DNA of 64,000 bases from Mya arenaria (GCF_026914265.1 NC_069132.1:31738932-31802931), one strand, 5' to 3'. Positions 50,055 to 62,540 are shown, counted from the first letter of the stretch. Translations and numbers: made by a program. Notes: generated by a model not told the origin, from the sequence alone.

Positions 50055-53000
50055 CTACCACCAACAGAAGCATTAACGCACCTGGTAGGTCCTGTTTGTT
50101 TGCTATGACGACGAGGGGCACGTTCTTCATTTCCTGCGTGTCGAGGAGTCGCAGCAGCTCTTCTTTGGCTTCCGGTATCCGCTCCCGATCCCCACTGTCC
50201 ACAACAAACATGACGCCTGCAGCGAGAGAAAGCCGGGTAAATTTTGAGAGGTACTTGATACATAGTGCATGCGCGCACCATAAAAGTAATGGTTGGGTTG
50301 TGTTAAATCAGATCAACAAACATCAATGATTTTTCGACATTGAATGTCAAGCTGTCGTGCCAGCACTTTGAATGTAAAATGTCGTTTGTCGTGCTAGCCC
50401 GACATATAAACGATTTCTGAGGAAAATTAATGCCGCTTTTCATTGTCACGCCAGCATGACACCTCGACATTCACTTTTGGAGTATCGAATATCGCTTGTC
50501 GTGCCAGCATGACATTCATTTTTTGACACATCAAATATCGTTTGTCAAACTATCTCGACATTCAATGTCAAATGACCATTTGTTCGTTGAAGTTCACACA
50601 GTTTAATGGCGGGATGATGCGGCAGATTTGTGTCTGTCTGATCTTATCACAGAGGTCGTGACTTCGAGTCCCACTAGGGGCATTTTATCATGTACTTAAA
50701 ACATACACGATCAAGTGTGGTTCGTTCATATACTATGAACATTTGCCCTTCAAATACAGACTATAGACCATAACATTTGCATTTTAAATGATAATGCAGA
50801 CTATAGACTATATGTATATTTTTGCTGAGTTCAATTTCTCATATGCATTGTTGCTTGAACGGTATGCTGTCTAGTGGCTCACAGTGAAATGAAACTTTAA
50901 TAATAAAGATGCTGGTATGTCGATGGTTAATTAATCATCTCTAGTGAAAACTGTATGTATCATAGTGGTGAGAGCATTAATGAGAATTAAATTGTAAATG
51001 ATGAGTTTGAAACGGCAGATATGTCTGGCACTTATGAATTATTCAACAACAGCTCGAGGCGATTTTGATAAGATAAAAGCCTGATCATTGAATAACAATT
51101 CAAAACAAGTAAACATATGTTTAAAAAGCGCTGTGGTGTGCCTTCAAGCTGTTTGCTGTATGAATTTATGCATCCGAACATTCTCACGAGCTGCTTGACG
51201 TACACTATTTGATCGTAGAAGATCAGTATAATCCTTTTATATGTGATAATGGCGAAGAAGACGCGCTTACCGTCTGTTTTCTGCAGTTTCGTCACATAAA
51301 ACCGCACCGTACATTACTTAGAACTCAGGCCCCGCTATGTTCAACAACCGTTCTTCTAGGGGTCATTATTTACTTACGAGTATGCTGGTGTAAAAAGACG
51401 TGCGTAGCTCCTGTTCCCCTCAGATACATTTTACAACGTGGCCTCATCCAGTCATGGCCACTCTTGCCTCACTATGAGTTAGAGGCCCGTACTATTGGTC
51501 AATATTTTCTTGTCGATGGCATAAATGTGCAGACCATTTTTCCTCTACATATTCTTGTTCCGAAGAGGTCTCATCCATTCCTGGCCGCCCATATACCATA
51601 CTTTGAATTCTTGGCCCGTACTAGGGGTCAGTGTTTACTAGCATAATGGCGTAAAATGTGCTTACCATCTGTTCCACGTAAATACATCCTCCAAAGGGGC
51701 CTCATACGTTCCTGGCCGCCCATGTCCCACACTGTTAGCTCGAGGCCCTTCGTGGGGGTCAGAGTCTCAACGTTAAATCCTATGGTCGGGATGGTGCTGA
51801 TTGTCTCGTTCAATTTGAAGCGGTACAGAATTGTCGTCTTGCCTGAAAAAAGAAGGCATGGTAAGTAAATATACAGAAAAAGGTCGATAAAATGAATATC
51901 AGAAGTAAAAACGACGTTAAGACAAGTCCCAGAGTGACAACTCGTAGCCACGAGTACTAAGACTGGTCAACGAATTACCAACCCAGAGCGACGGTATTGA
52001 GGCCCTGCGACCGTGAGATGCTAAGACGAAGTCACCAGATACAATATAGGGTTATAAATATTAGGATCAACAAGGTTATGATATATTAAGTTATGGCAAC
52101 GATATACTCGTCAGGACGACGGGATAGTGATTTTGGCCAAAATATACTACATTGAAGCATTTAAAATGAGGTAGAGAGGTTCTAAATTCATGCCAGGAAA
52201 TATTAAGTTAAAGCCACGAAATACGAAATCTATGACCATATCATGAGATATATATTACGAGATTACAAGTTTAGGCAATAAAATGATAAGTTAAAGTTAT
52301 GAGATAGTAATATACAAGAACACGAAATACTAAGTCGAATAAGGTCAGGCTCACGCAATGTTGAGGCCACAAGATACCGTTGTCATGATAACTACTAAAT
52401 TGAGGCAACCAGTTAATGATCCTGACTATAGCGAACAACCTTTACTGACAACTGACCACCGACTAGCGACCAATGGTTGGCTGGTTGTCGTGATTGTTGA
52501 ACAAGTGGTGCTTTAGTGTAACAGCTATTGATATTGGTCACATATGGTGCATTGTTCAATGTGAATAATTATTTTCATTGTATTTCACGAAATTGTACAG
52601 CAAGGGGATATAGCTCAGTGGTAGAGCATTCGACTGCAGATCGAGAGGTCCCCGGTTCGAACCCGGGTGTCCCCTTAACGTTTTGTTTTTCTTATAAATG
52701 AAAAGCCCGAAGCTGAATCCATGTAATATTCTTATTGAACATTCACCGTACTTTATAAATGATCGTTATTGGTGCGTACTTTCAGACAGTCATACTGTTC
52801 AAAATCTCCCCTGAGAGAGGACGGGAAGTGGTGGCCCATACTTTATTTTTAAGTTGAGTCTATGACTTCCATAATCGTGGCCTTAGAATACAACATACAT
52901 TTTCAGCAAATGAGATTGCAGACAGGCAGCTATTAAGTAACAGACTTAATCATTACGAATTCCAACGTTCGCGCGTGTTTAAAGATCCGTCTACTCCCTA

Positions 53001-56000
53001 TCATCTGATACCCAATGACACTCTCTGCGTCAGATTTTGCGTCGACAATGTATCCGCCAATAAAATTGTATTCTAAGACAGTCAGTTAGATGACATGAAG
53101 TGAATTCGTAATGATTAAGAAGGAATCGTTCGCTAACCTCACTCCGCCCATTCTTAATAATCAAGAATTCACTTCATGCCATCTAACTATTACTTAGAAT
53201 TGAACTTCCTGACAACATGATACTGAAACTGATGTGAGAACGATGTATTATTCAAGTTATAATGTATGGAAGAATATCTACGAATGAATAGGCATTCATA
53301 TCTGCACAAATAAAGCTGTATGTCCTATGGTGATATGAGATACTTGCCAGCATTACATACTTGAACTGGCATTATGTCATATCCAATTTCGAATGTCATC
53401 TCCAATGTAATATCATATAACGTAATAAGGAAGTATTTATAAATGTTCCCTCCATATAAAATGTAACAAAATACTGATGTATGTGCTTGGTTATATTTTG
53501 AATTGTAATTGCGAATCTTCCGTCAAAAGAAAAGGAAAATGAACACCTTGTATAGCACGGTAAATAGTGCCTACATTAACATGTATTACTTATATAAATT
53601 ATGCTAATAGATAAGCTGCATATTATCTTTCAGTCACTAACTTCCCTTTGAGCCGATTTGTCCGGATATGTCCCGATTTCTGTTATTTGTCAAATTGACG
53701 AATATCATCAATAGTTTGATTTTGAATTGAGCACCAGTCAATTGTAACCACGCCCACCCCCCCGGTCCGGGGGTATACCGGGGATAGCCGGGGAAATGGG
53801 TCGTGTTTTTACCTTTCAGGCGGCCCCGCAGTGCCGGGTGAATGCAGTGGTTTTGTCTTCGCTTTTAATATAGCGGGGAATGGGCCTTACCTTGGGTCCC
53901 TGGGGTGCGGGGGCATTTGGCGGGGATTTTACCATCTGTTCGTCCCCGCAGGATGGGGATTTTAGCCAGACTTGACCGAAAGTCAAAGTCCCCGCTATTC
54001 CCCGGACCTGGGGGAAGGGGGGGGGGGCGTGGTTACAATTGACTGGTGCATAAGGTTGATTAACGTATCCTTTTCCATGGAATTTGTTCACCTAATATAT
54101 ATATACAATCATTAGCTATTTAAAGAAGAATAATGAATATCAATGTGATTTGTCTTTAAGGAAAATAATCAGCTTGTTTTTTTTATCTTCCCAAGGCCAC
54201 TGTATAACATAAACCTCACGTATTCTAAACTGCTGTGGTCATTTATACTGTAAATATGGCCAATTATTATCACCAAAGTACTGATCAAAATGAGGAAATC
54301 GATAAGTCATTGATTTTTAAATCCGCCCAAGTACGAAGGTATTGTACAACCAAATAAGTGGGGATGAGTTGTTATGTGCACGGCACTTCAAATGGGAAGG
54401 GATTACAGCTCAAGCTTTGGTTCACTATGAGTCATAACATTTGTTTAGTTATTACATACCAGATTTTAATCTGTTTTGAAATGTATAAGAATTATGATCA
54501 ACTTATTATCCATTGCAATTTGCAATTTGTCATTTGAAATATGAGCTGTTACTTTGTTCGAATTTTACAATTAAGTTCGTTCGCAGTTAAGAAACATTTA
54601 CACTTAAAAGAATAACAACGATTATTAGCTATATAAATTAAATTTAAATGATATGTTGCCCAGACACCATGATGAAATATCTCAAGCGTAGCAAATAACT
54701 TGCATTAACTTGATTTATAAAGCATAACGTATTCAACCATGATAATCTTAAATGAAATTATTTAAAAATTCTTAGTAACTCTTTAAAAGGATAATTGTAA
54801 ACGAGTTATACAATAATAAATAGTGAGCTACGGTGATCATTTTAGTGTTGTCGTTTTTTCAAGATACAGTAACTGTTGAACCTGTTTCAAAACCGCATTT
54901 CTTAAACCTTAGATACCATTAATATTATGATGTTTATATAATAGTTGCATATACATATTATCAACATCAACATTTATAAAGTTCACTCAAGTAAAACTAT
55001 TATTATACACTCTGGCTGGTATTGTTCGATGAATGTGCGTGTGAGTGCATAGTTGTGTGGTAAGACAGATAGGATGTTTAATTAATCAATGCAAAACTCG
55101 TGGGAATGGTAATAACATTGCATTCATGTATATTATCTTGAAAACAAACATCAGATTATCACAAATGGTTTATCACGAATTTGAAATATGCCTATGACTA
55201 AAGCCTGTGTGGCGTGGTTGACCACGTATACTGGCATATTCGATCAGAAAATACAATACAATATATATCGAAAAAAAACCATGCTAACAGCTTAAAATAG
55301 AAACAAAATGCACAATTCTGATAATGCTGGTATTTACCCTAAAACGCCCATTATACGACTGCAGTGCATGCTGTTTCGTGCATTTATCACTGCACAACTT
55401 CAAATAAAACAGTTCGCAATCAAACAAGATATTATCACTTTTACACAATCTCCCTGATCGCCCCAATCGCAGAAATATGAATGGCGTGTGCCGACTGTGT
55501 CCATTGCCGACGCCGCCGACATCTGGGGGTGATAACAGATAAATCTAAATCATCTCGAAGACTGCAGTGCACGTGTATATGGTGCAACGATCTTGGGGGT
55601 CTGGCTGAAACCATAATGTGATGCCTAAGAGTAAATAAGGATGTTGTTGTTGTTGTTTTTGCTATTGTCTTTGTTGCTGTTGTTGTTGTCGCTGCTGCTG
55701 CTGTTGTTGTTGTTGTTGTTGTGGCTGCTGCTGCTTTTGATGTTGTTGTTGTTGTTGTTGCTGCTGCTTCTGCTGCTGCTGCTGCTGTTGTTGTTGTTGT
55801 TATTGTTGTTGTTGTTATTGTTTTGATGTCGGTGTTAGTTTCGGATAAGGTGGTGTAAACGGGGGACGATGTTTGCATCTAGTGACACAGGATGTCAAGG
55901 TGTGGCTGAGCTTTCCACGAATGTATATATTGTTTGGTTTAATAGTCATTTTGACAGCTGGGCTTGTCCCTAAAGTTTCCATCATAGTATTGAAGTGGGG

Positions 56001-59000
56001 TTTGTTTTCAATTCCAAGTGTTGAAGGAAATTTATAAGCATTATACTTTTTCTCATGATAGTCACATGCCATGTTGGTATATGTGTTTGTTTGGCGATGA
56101 ACTTGTTATGCTTAAGTCAAAATAAGTCTTCATTCTGTTCTGCTCTGTTATTTATGATCTACCGGATAACATTGTAAATTGAAATTATTTATTCTTCTTC
56201 TTACTGGTTTACTAAAACACCCAATTATCAGTCATCGCTGTGCACTGAAATCTATAACGGATCCAAGAACTTGCATCACTTAGACAGATGCATGCACACA
56301 TATACCTGGGCCAGCTCCATGCACACGCACCCCTTAGATAGATCCGTGCAAACGCATAAATTTGACAGATCCGTGTACATCTATACCTTAGAGAGTTCCG
56401 TGTCACCCCTACCTGTAGACAGATCCGTGCACACGCATATCTTAGACAGATCCGTGCACACGCATATCTTAGACAGATCTGTGCACACGCATACCTTGGA
56501 CAGATCCGTGCACATGCATATCGAAGTAAGATCTGTGCACACGCATACCTTGGACAGATCCGTGCACACGCATATCGAAGACAGATCGATTCGTGCAAAT
56601 GAATAGTATTCTCAGTTTCGATTTCGTCGTGTGCCTTCCGTGCAAATGAATAGTATTCTCAGTTTCGATTTCGTCAAAATGGACTATGTTAGAATGATGT
56701 CTGCCACAGTTTTCTTTTCAACCACTCTTATACAAACTTTAGAGTCTATATTTTTGGTTCATTGGCTATGGGACCCCGCCCCAAGTCGCGACCCTCAAGA
56801 CTTGCTCCTGTAATGTCAACCCCTGGATAATATGATCCTATTGAGTTCAACTGTACAATACGGCGTGCATTTATACCTTTCTTAAGATAAAGCTTTTTAC
56901 AAATTGTGGGAAAACTGTTCGAACTAAGCATTTTATTTATAAAATACCAATGGCTTATCAGCTCAATGCTAATAATGATGTTCAAACTCAGAAAAATCAG
57001 TTTTTTCCTGGTTTATATCCTGATAGGAAATCAGATATTTACATCCCTTCTAACTTTTCAAGTACGATCATGCTATGACTAAACCGTGTTTCACTTCGGA
57101 AGAAAGAAATTAATGTTTTATCTCGATGGGTAAATATTTATTATGTGAACAATAACAGCTTACAGTAAGGGTTTTGCAGGTGTAATTTAGGCAACGATAC
57201 GAAACTAGTGAGTGTGCCTCATCTTGATTTCGGTTTATGAAAGTACAGTAGATCAAACTGAGGCAGGTTTTGTAATTATAAAATCATAGATGAGTATACT
57301 TGCATGTGTCGATGCATTGTGCAACCCCCACTATCTCCCACAATCTTAAGTCCATTAAACTTAGGGCACTATTTTTTTGTTATGACATCAAATATGTAAT
57401 ATTCTTATTTTGAAGAGTTTTGATATTTTTAAAGAACAAGTATCTACTTGTACAGATAACCACGATACATTATGTTTGATTTTGTTTAAGTGACACTCTT
57501 ATTCAAAATCAATACACATGTATATCAAAGATAAGTTTTGAGTGATAGACCTTTAACTACTAACTTAATGCACTTATTGAAAATAGTTATTATTGATAAC
57601 AAGATTTTAACCGTGTATTTAATAGCTTAAAAGCAAAAATACTAAATGATCTCCTATCTTCTCATAAGGTAGAAAAACCGTGTCTCTTCATCTTTCTTCC
57701 AAATTAAACTCGGTATCCTTCATAAGAACCTTTGTTTTCGGCATTTATTAATTCATTTTGGTATATTAAAGCAATTGTATTAATTGTGGTAAATCTTATT
57801 TGGGGGCAAGAGTACATCTTTAAACCATGTATTGATAAGTAAGCTGTATCAATTCAGATATTTCCGAGTGTTAGTGAAATTGTGTCCAGATTTTCACAGC
57901 TTTGTTTCGAATGTAAGAATATGGTCCATTAAAAGTCTGAGTTGTTTTCTTAAGATTATCGTGCCAGTTAAATATACAGGGAATCATAATAAATGATATT
58001 ACGTTAAAAGGCGGATATATGTTAATCAGATTTGTTTATTTGTATTTAATCGAATTCTTTCCACGCAAACGTTTCGAATACATCTGTTTCTAAGAAAAAG
58101 GCGAAAAAAAGGTTAAGCAGGTGTACAAGATTTATACCTGACTGACAAACTGTTTCTCAACTAACCTATGTATTTTTTTTATGGGGTTTTCGTTTTCTTT
58201 TTTTATTCAATTATATAAACTCGCATATATTTGATTGGGTTAAAGCTGCACTCTCACAAATTGAACGTTTTGACAACGTTTTTATTTTTTGTCTTGGACC
58301 GAGCCATTTTTAGCGAAAATCCATGGAAACCAGTTATATAAGACTGCTGACAAAAAATTAAATCGCGGATTTGTATATTTAAGTTAAAAAAATGATGTTT
58401 AATGCATTTTTCTTAAAGCGTTAGTTACGGTTTAAGCGGCATAAAACATTAATTTTCGAAAGGAAATATGAAAATCTACGATCTAATTTTTTGTCAGCCA
58501 AATTATGTAATTGGTTTGCTGATATTTACGAAAAAAAAGCCCTTTCAAAGGCAAAAAATAAAAAGTTGTAAAAATGGTATTTCTGTGAGAGTGCAGCTTT
58601 AACACTTGACTATATTAAATTAACAACCCCCACTTATCAAACGATATAAAACTCAATTATAGCACTCTAGTACGTGTTTCGACTTAAGATCACACTTAAC
58701 TTGAATGAAATCCACTTTGTAGCCAAATAAAATAACAATGCGCTATCAGTATATCAACTCAAATGTATATAGGGCAATGGTGAATAAATGTCCACCTCTT
58801 ACCCAAGACGCTTGTGGGTTCGATCGCTAACCGTGGTACATTCTAATGGCCCCCAAAAAGGGACATTGATCCTGAATTTCTACTGAGGAAAACTACTCAG
58901 CTGTCTTATTATTCGAGCTTAGAATAAATTATTATAAACTAACTCAACTCAACTCAACTCAACTCGACTTCATTAAAACATTACCTGCACCATCGAGGCC

Positions 59001-59075
59001 GATCATGGCGATCCGAGCAGGACAGTTCTTGAATGGAGAGAACACTTTACTTAGTTTCGATGCCAGACCTCCCAT
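49723..59075 (-). CDS. ARF/ARL-family small GTPase
   Basis: Four exons on the minus strand: 59075-58985, 51842-51666, 50216-50082 and 49886-49723. All junctions are GT-AG and all introns are in phase 1, giving 188 residues, a normal ARF/ARL length. All nucleotide-binding motifs are present: P-loop GLDGAGKT (residues 26-33), switch I Thr50 in IPTIGFN, WDMGGQE (69-75) with the catalytic-type Gln74, NKQD (129-132) and SACATTGEG (160-168). Met-Gly at the start is the family's N-myristoylation signal, followed by an amphipathic helix. These proteins switch between GDP and GTP forms on membranes and recruit effectors in vesicle traffic or lipid signalling. The sequence is closest in style to ARF and to the less conserved ARLs; I cannot assign a subfamily. 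Introns are 7.1, 1.4 and 0.2 kb. Intron 1 holds an antisense tRNA gene, and intron 2 holds decayed copies of exon 2. Confidence 0.95.
49987..50050. repeat. (CAT)n microsatellite in ARF/ARL intron 3
   Basis: About 21 uninterrupted CAT triplets close to exon 3 of the GTPase gene. His and Met homopolymer frames here are artefacts. Confidence 0.97.
50330..50580. repeat. Degenerate repeat (TCGACATTCAATGTC / GTCGTGCCAGCATGACATTC)
   Basis: The self-complementary word GACATTGAATGTC and the word TTGTCGTGCCAGCATGAC recur four or five times at irregular spacing in ARF/ARL intron 2. Confidence 0.6.
50600..50705 (+). mobile_element. tRNA-derived SINE-like fragment
   Basis: GGCGGGATGATGCGGCAGAT, then TGTCTGTCTGATCTTATCAC and CGTGACTTCGAGTCCCACTA have the order of a tRNA D-arm, anticodon arm and T-arm with a near-consensus B box (CTTCGAGTCCC). 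No proper acceptor stem, so it is not a tRNA gene. Confidence 0.45.
51255..51660 (-). pseudogene. Three decayed tandem copies of the 3' half of ARF/ARL exon 2
   Basis: Blocks beginning near 51262, 51398 and 51525 each resemble the functional exon end at 51659-51780: a GTGCTTACCATCTGTTCC-like splice-donor region, then GGCCTCAT.C.T.CTGGCC, then GGCCCGTACTAGGGGTCAGT. The period is about 132 bases. The copy nearest the real exon is the clearest and the farthest the most diverged. None retains an open frame with both splice sites. The functional exon is distinguished by its complete WDMGGQE codons. Confidence 0.75.
52604..52675 (+). tRNA. tRNA-Cys: tRNA-Cys (anticodon GCA)
   Basis: A 72-base cloverleaf. 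The acceptor stem GGGGATA pairs with TGTCCCC (one G-T pair), the D-arm is GCTC AGTGGTA GAGC, the anticodon stem TTCGA/TCGAG has loop CTGCAGA (anticodon GCA), the T-arm is CCCGG TTCGAAC CCGGG, and the discriminator base is T. A box and B box match consensus. There is no intron and no encoded CCA, as for eukaryotic nuclear tRNAs. It lies antisense inside intron 1 of the ARF/ARL gene. Confidence 0.97.
52681..52690 (+). terminator. RNA polymerase III terminator
   Basis: TTTTGTTTTT starts six bases after the tRNA-Cys 3' end. Runs of four or more T on the sense strand stop polymerase III. Confidence 0.85.
53066..53205. mobile_element. Inverted-repeat element, about 140 bp
   Basis: The left arm (TTAGATGACATGAAGTGAAT, TCGTAATGATTAAGAA) and right arm (TTCTTAATAATCAAGAATTC, ACTTCATGCCATCTAA) are near complements of about 50 bases around a 30-base loop. 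CATTACGAATTCCAACG at 52954 resembles part of an arm, which suggests an older second insertion next to it. Confidence 0.65.
53731..54049. mobile_element. GC-rich inverted-repeat element, complete copy
   Basis: Ends GCACCAGTCAATTGTAACCA and GGTTACAATTGACTGGTGC are inverted repeats of at least 24 bases with the adjoining CGCC/GGCG. The interior is strongly GC-rich (CCCCGG, GGGGATAGCCGGGGA) in an AT-rich setting. It is non-coding; the 91-codon minus frame is a composition artefact. A truncated copy lies at 62541-62793 in the opposite orientation. Confidence 0.8.
55640..55820. repeat. Trinucleotide repeat (TTG/CTG)
   Basis: Interrupted TTG and CTG triplets, with CTG runs of up to six. The Leu-rich plus frame and Thr/Ala-rich minus frame are artefacts. 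Confidence 0.95.
56275..56600. repeat. 27-bp minisatellite
   Basis: About 11 copies of CAGATCCGTGCACACGCATA + TCTTAGA. Because 27 is a multiple of three the same nine-residue pattern repeats in frame ([13 protein letters not shown] on plus, 56271-56606), and one minus frame is also open. No start context, signal or homologue suggests translation. Confidence 0.9.
56593..56675. repeat. 47-bp-offset direct duplication
   Basis: A 36-base stretch starting GTGCAAATGAATAGTATTCT at 56593 is repeated exactly at 56640, next to the 27-bp array. Confidence 0.85.
58240..58602. mobile_element. TTAA-flanked inverted-repeat element, copy 2
   Basis: Starts TTAAAGCTGCACTCTCACA and ends TGTGAGAGTGCAGCTTTAA. 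Taking AGCTGCACTC as the end leaves TTAA on both sides, the target duplication typical of piggyBac-type elements. Interior non-coding with a second complementary pair (GACTGCTGACA, with TTTTTTGTCAG). In ARF/ARL intron 1. Confidence 0.82.
58760..58967 (+). mobile_element. SINE-like fragment with (ACTCA)n tail
   Basis: GGCAATGGTGAATAAATGTC, then TTACCCAAGACGCTTGTGGG and GGGTTCGATCGC have a tRNA-like order with a B-box-like GGTTCGATCGC. The piece ends in repeated AACTC (58940-58967), which would be a typical SINE 3' tail. Confidence 0.45.
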
Positions 59076-60522
59076 TTCCACAATGTTTATATTAATTCGT
59101 AGTCCAGACTTGATTCTATAGCTTCCTTAGTCCGATCTTGTAGCGTGTAATACTCCGCACAAATATTGAAATATCTCAATGAATCTCTTTCACATACGAG
59201 CGTATATATTTGTCGTGGAATATTAAATACCTCACTTAAGATACTCCGCTCACATGCACAGCTTTCCCATGTTAAAATACTCGTCAATACATGTGCATAG
59301 CCATGTATGTTGCCTATAAAATAACTGCATTTAATGACCACTTTAAATTAATAAGTCTTTCCTTCCTTTAAAACGCAGAAGCGACTTAAATTATTCCTGC
59401 TGTAAATCTTAAAAGGAAGCAATTAAATGTTTTACATGTAATTACGCGATTCGTAACTCACATTTAAGAATGAACGAAAACTTCCTTGATGTTTTAATAA
59501 AATTCAATAATATCCAATCTCGTTTCTTCGCGACAGTCAAAATATCGCTGTTGTAAGTTTTTCTAATATTTCACTGTATTTTGTTTAACATATCATATTT
59601 CGGTATTTCACAGATTTTTGCTATCTTGTTTGTCATTCCTTTGTAAACAATGCGCGTATGTATGCCGTGGTATTAAACCGAAAAATGTGAATACAGCGAG
59701 GTCTGATGATACGCTCGATTATCCCAAAGAATTACCTGGTGTTTCGAAATTCGAATATCATTAACGTAAACGTATATTGACCCTAGGATCCGATCATGTA
59801 TAACTGTGAAAATATCTGATCTTAATCAGAATCCTTTTGCCACTCCGGATACTTAAATTCAGTCACGAACTATGTATCAAGCACTCTCTTATTCGCAATA
59901 TCACAAATACATTTGAAATACTTGTCTCGCGTTTGAACTATCTTTGACCATTTGGTGTAGGGTTTAAGACTCTTACTTCGCACCATAGACGTTTAGAAAG
60001 TCTAATTGAAAAGCTTTTAAAGCGTTTCTTAAAATTGGATCTATAAATGTTTGAACACGAACTGTGTTTTCGACAATATACTGTGATTTAACAATGAAAA
60101 TTCAATACGGTTTGGCTTTAAAGTCTTAAGTATGTAAGGTCTATTATGTATGACTATACGTATCATTAAATTAGATTGAATATATTTATTCTCCGGCTTG
60201 TTTCTCTTTGTGTATCAGAATAGCAGGGTCAATGCCCACTCATTTTGTTATGTTTCCATTTGTAATTAAATAGTCTTTAACAAAGAAAATATTAGTAATA
60301 TTTCGATACATTTTATGGGTTGGAACGATATCTTATATCATAATTTGGCTAAATTTCATAATAAGAAATATTTTTACCCTTTCCAAAAATAGAATGATTT
60401 TTTCTTCATGTTTAATCGTTGTTTTCGTTGGTGCTGCAATTCGAGGGGTGAATGCGAAAAGGTTCTAAGTGACATTAAATAAAAAAGAAAATAGAACCTT
60501 TTCGCTTTCACCACTCGAATTG
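59076..60522. other. Upstream region of the ARF/ARL gene, nothing specific recognised
   Basis: Contains the 5' UTR and presumably the minus-strand promoter. An 84-codon minus frame at 59087-59341 directly above the start codon is not recognised. No TATA box is convincing. Confidence 0.45.
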
Positions 60523-60647
60523 TTGCTGCTGCTGCTGATGCTGCTGCTGGAGTTGTTGTTGTTGGTGTTGTTGCTGCTGCTGTTGATGTTGTTGATGTTG
60601 TTTTTGCTGCCACTGCTGATATTGTTGTTGTTGTTGTTGTTGTTTTA

Positions 60648-60695
<48 letters not shown>
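60523..60695. repeat. Trinucleotide repeats (TGC/TTG, then GAT)
   Basis: Mixed TGC and TTG triplets to about 60643, then about 16 GAT triplets (60647-60695), directly against the 35-bp satellite. Confidence 0.93.
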
Positions 60696-60696
<1 letters not shown>

Positions 60697-62540
60697 GCGG
60701 AGAGAAGATGGAGACAATGTAGGTGTATACGGCGGAAAGATGATGGAAACAATGTAAGTGTATACGGCGGAGAGAAGATGGAGACAATGCAAGTGTATAC
60801 GGTGGAGAGAAGAGGGAGACAATGTAAGAGTATACGGCGAAGAGAAGATGGAGTCAATGTAACAGTATAAGGCGGAGAGAAGATGGAGGCAATGTAGGTG
60901 TATACGGTGGAGAGAAGAGGGGGGCAATGCAAGTGTATACGGCGGAGAGGAAATGGAGACAATGCAAGTATATACGGCGGACAGAAGTGGAGACAATGCA
61001 AGTGTATACGGCGGACAGAAGATGGAGACAATGCAAGAGTATACGGCGGACAGAAGATGGAGTCAATGTAACAGTATAAGGCGGAGAAAAGATGCAGGTA
61101 ATGCAAGTGTATACGGCGGAGAGAAGATGGAGACAATGTAACAGAATACGGCGGACAGAAATGTAGACAATGCAAGTGTATACGGCGGAGAGAAGATGGA
61201 GACAATGTAAGAGTATACGGCGAAGAGAAGATGGAGTCAATGTAACAGTATAAGGCGGAGAAAAGATGGAGGCAATGTAGGTGTATACGGCGGAATGAGG
61301 ATGGAGGCAATGCAAGTGTATACGGCGGAGAGGAAATGGAGACAATGCAAGTGTATACGGCGGACAGAAATGGAGACAATGCAAGTGTATACGGCGGACA
61401 GAAGATGGAGTCAATGTAACAGTATAAGGCGGAGAGAAGATAGAGGCAATGCAAGTGTATACGGCGGAGAGGAAATGGAGACAATACAAGTGTATACGGC
61501 GGAGAGAAGATGGAGACAATGCAAGTGTATACGGCGGAGAGGAAATGGCGACAATGCAAGTATATACGGCGGAGAGAAGATGGAGACAATGTAAGAGTAT
61601 ACGGCGAAGAGAAGATGGAGTCAATGTAACAGTATAAGGCGGAGAGAAGATGGAGGCAATGTAAGTGTTTACGACGGAGAGAAAATGGAGTCAATGTAAC
61701 TGTATACGGCGGAGAGAAGATGGAGACAATGCAAGAGTATACGGCGGGGAGAATATGGAGACAATGTAAGAGTATACGGCGAAGAGAAGATGGAGACATT
61801 GTAAGAGTTTACTGCGGAGAGAAAATGGAGTCAATGTAACTGTATACGGCGGAGAGAAGATGGAGACAATGCAACTGTATACGGCGGGGAGAAGATGGAG
61901 ACAATACAAGTGTATACGGCGGGGAGAAGATGGAGACAATACAAGTGTATACGGCGGAGAGAAGATAAAGACAATGCAACTGTATACGGCGGAGAGAAGA
62001 TGGAGACAATGCAACTGTATACGGCGGGGAGAAGATGGAGACAATACAAGTGTATACGGCGGGGAGAAGGTGGAGACAATGCAAGTGTATACGACGGGGA
62101 GAAGGTGGAGACAATGTAGGTGTATACGGCGGAAAGATGATGGAGACAATGTAAGAGTATACGGCGAAGAGAAGATGGAGACAATGCAAGTGTATACGGC
62201 GAAGAGAAGATGGAGACAATGCAAGTGTAAACGGCGGAAAGATGATGGAGACAATGTAAGAGTATACGGCGAAGAGAGGATGGAGACAATGCAAGTGTAT
62301 GCGGCGAAGAGAAGATGGAGACAATGTTAGAGTATACGGCGAAGAGAAGATAGAGACAATGCAACTGTTTACGGAGAAGAGAAGGTGGAGACAATGCAAC
62401 TGTATACGGCGGGGAGAAGGTGGAGTCAATGTAACAGTATAAGGCGGAGAGAAGATGGAGACAATGCAAGTGTGTAATGCAAAAGTTTGTAGCGGAGGGA
62501 AGATGGGGACAATGCGAAACGTTACAGGGTGAGAAGATGG

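Larger units (their letters stand above)
51843..58984 (-). other. ARF/ARL intron 1 (7.1 kb)
   Basis: Stretches outside the listed elements (51890-52560, 53210-53730, 54050-55640, 55880-56270 and 56680-58240) are AT-rich with no recognised gene. Confidence 0.7.

Noticed and set aside
49955..50329. 124-codon plus-strand frame with poly-His
   Set aside because: Translation of the CAT microsatellite plus the antisense of ARF/ARL exon 3.
53816..54091. 91-codon minus frame rich in Pro
   Set aside because: Lies inside a GC-rich inverted-repeat element; the truncated second copy of the element does not keep the frame.
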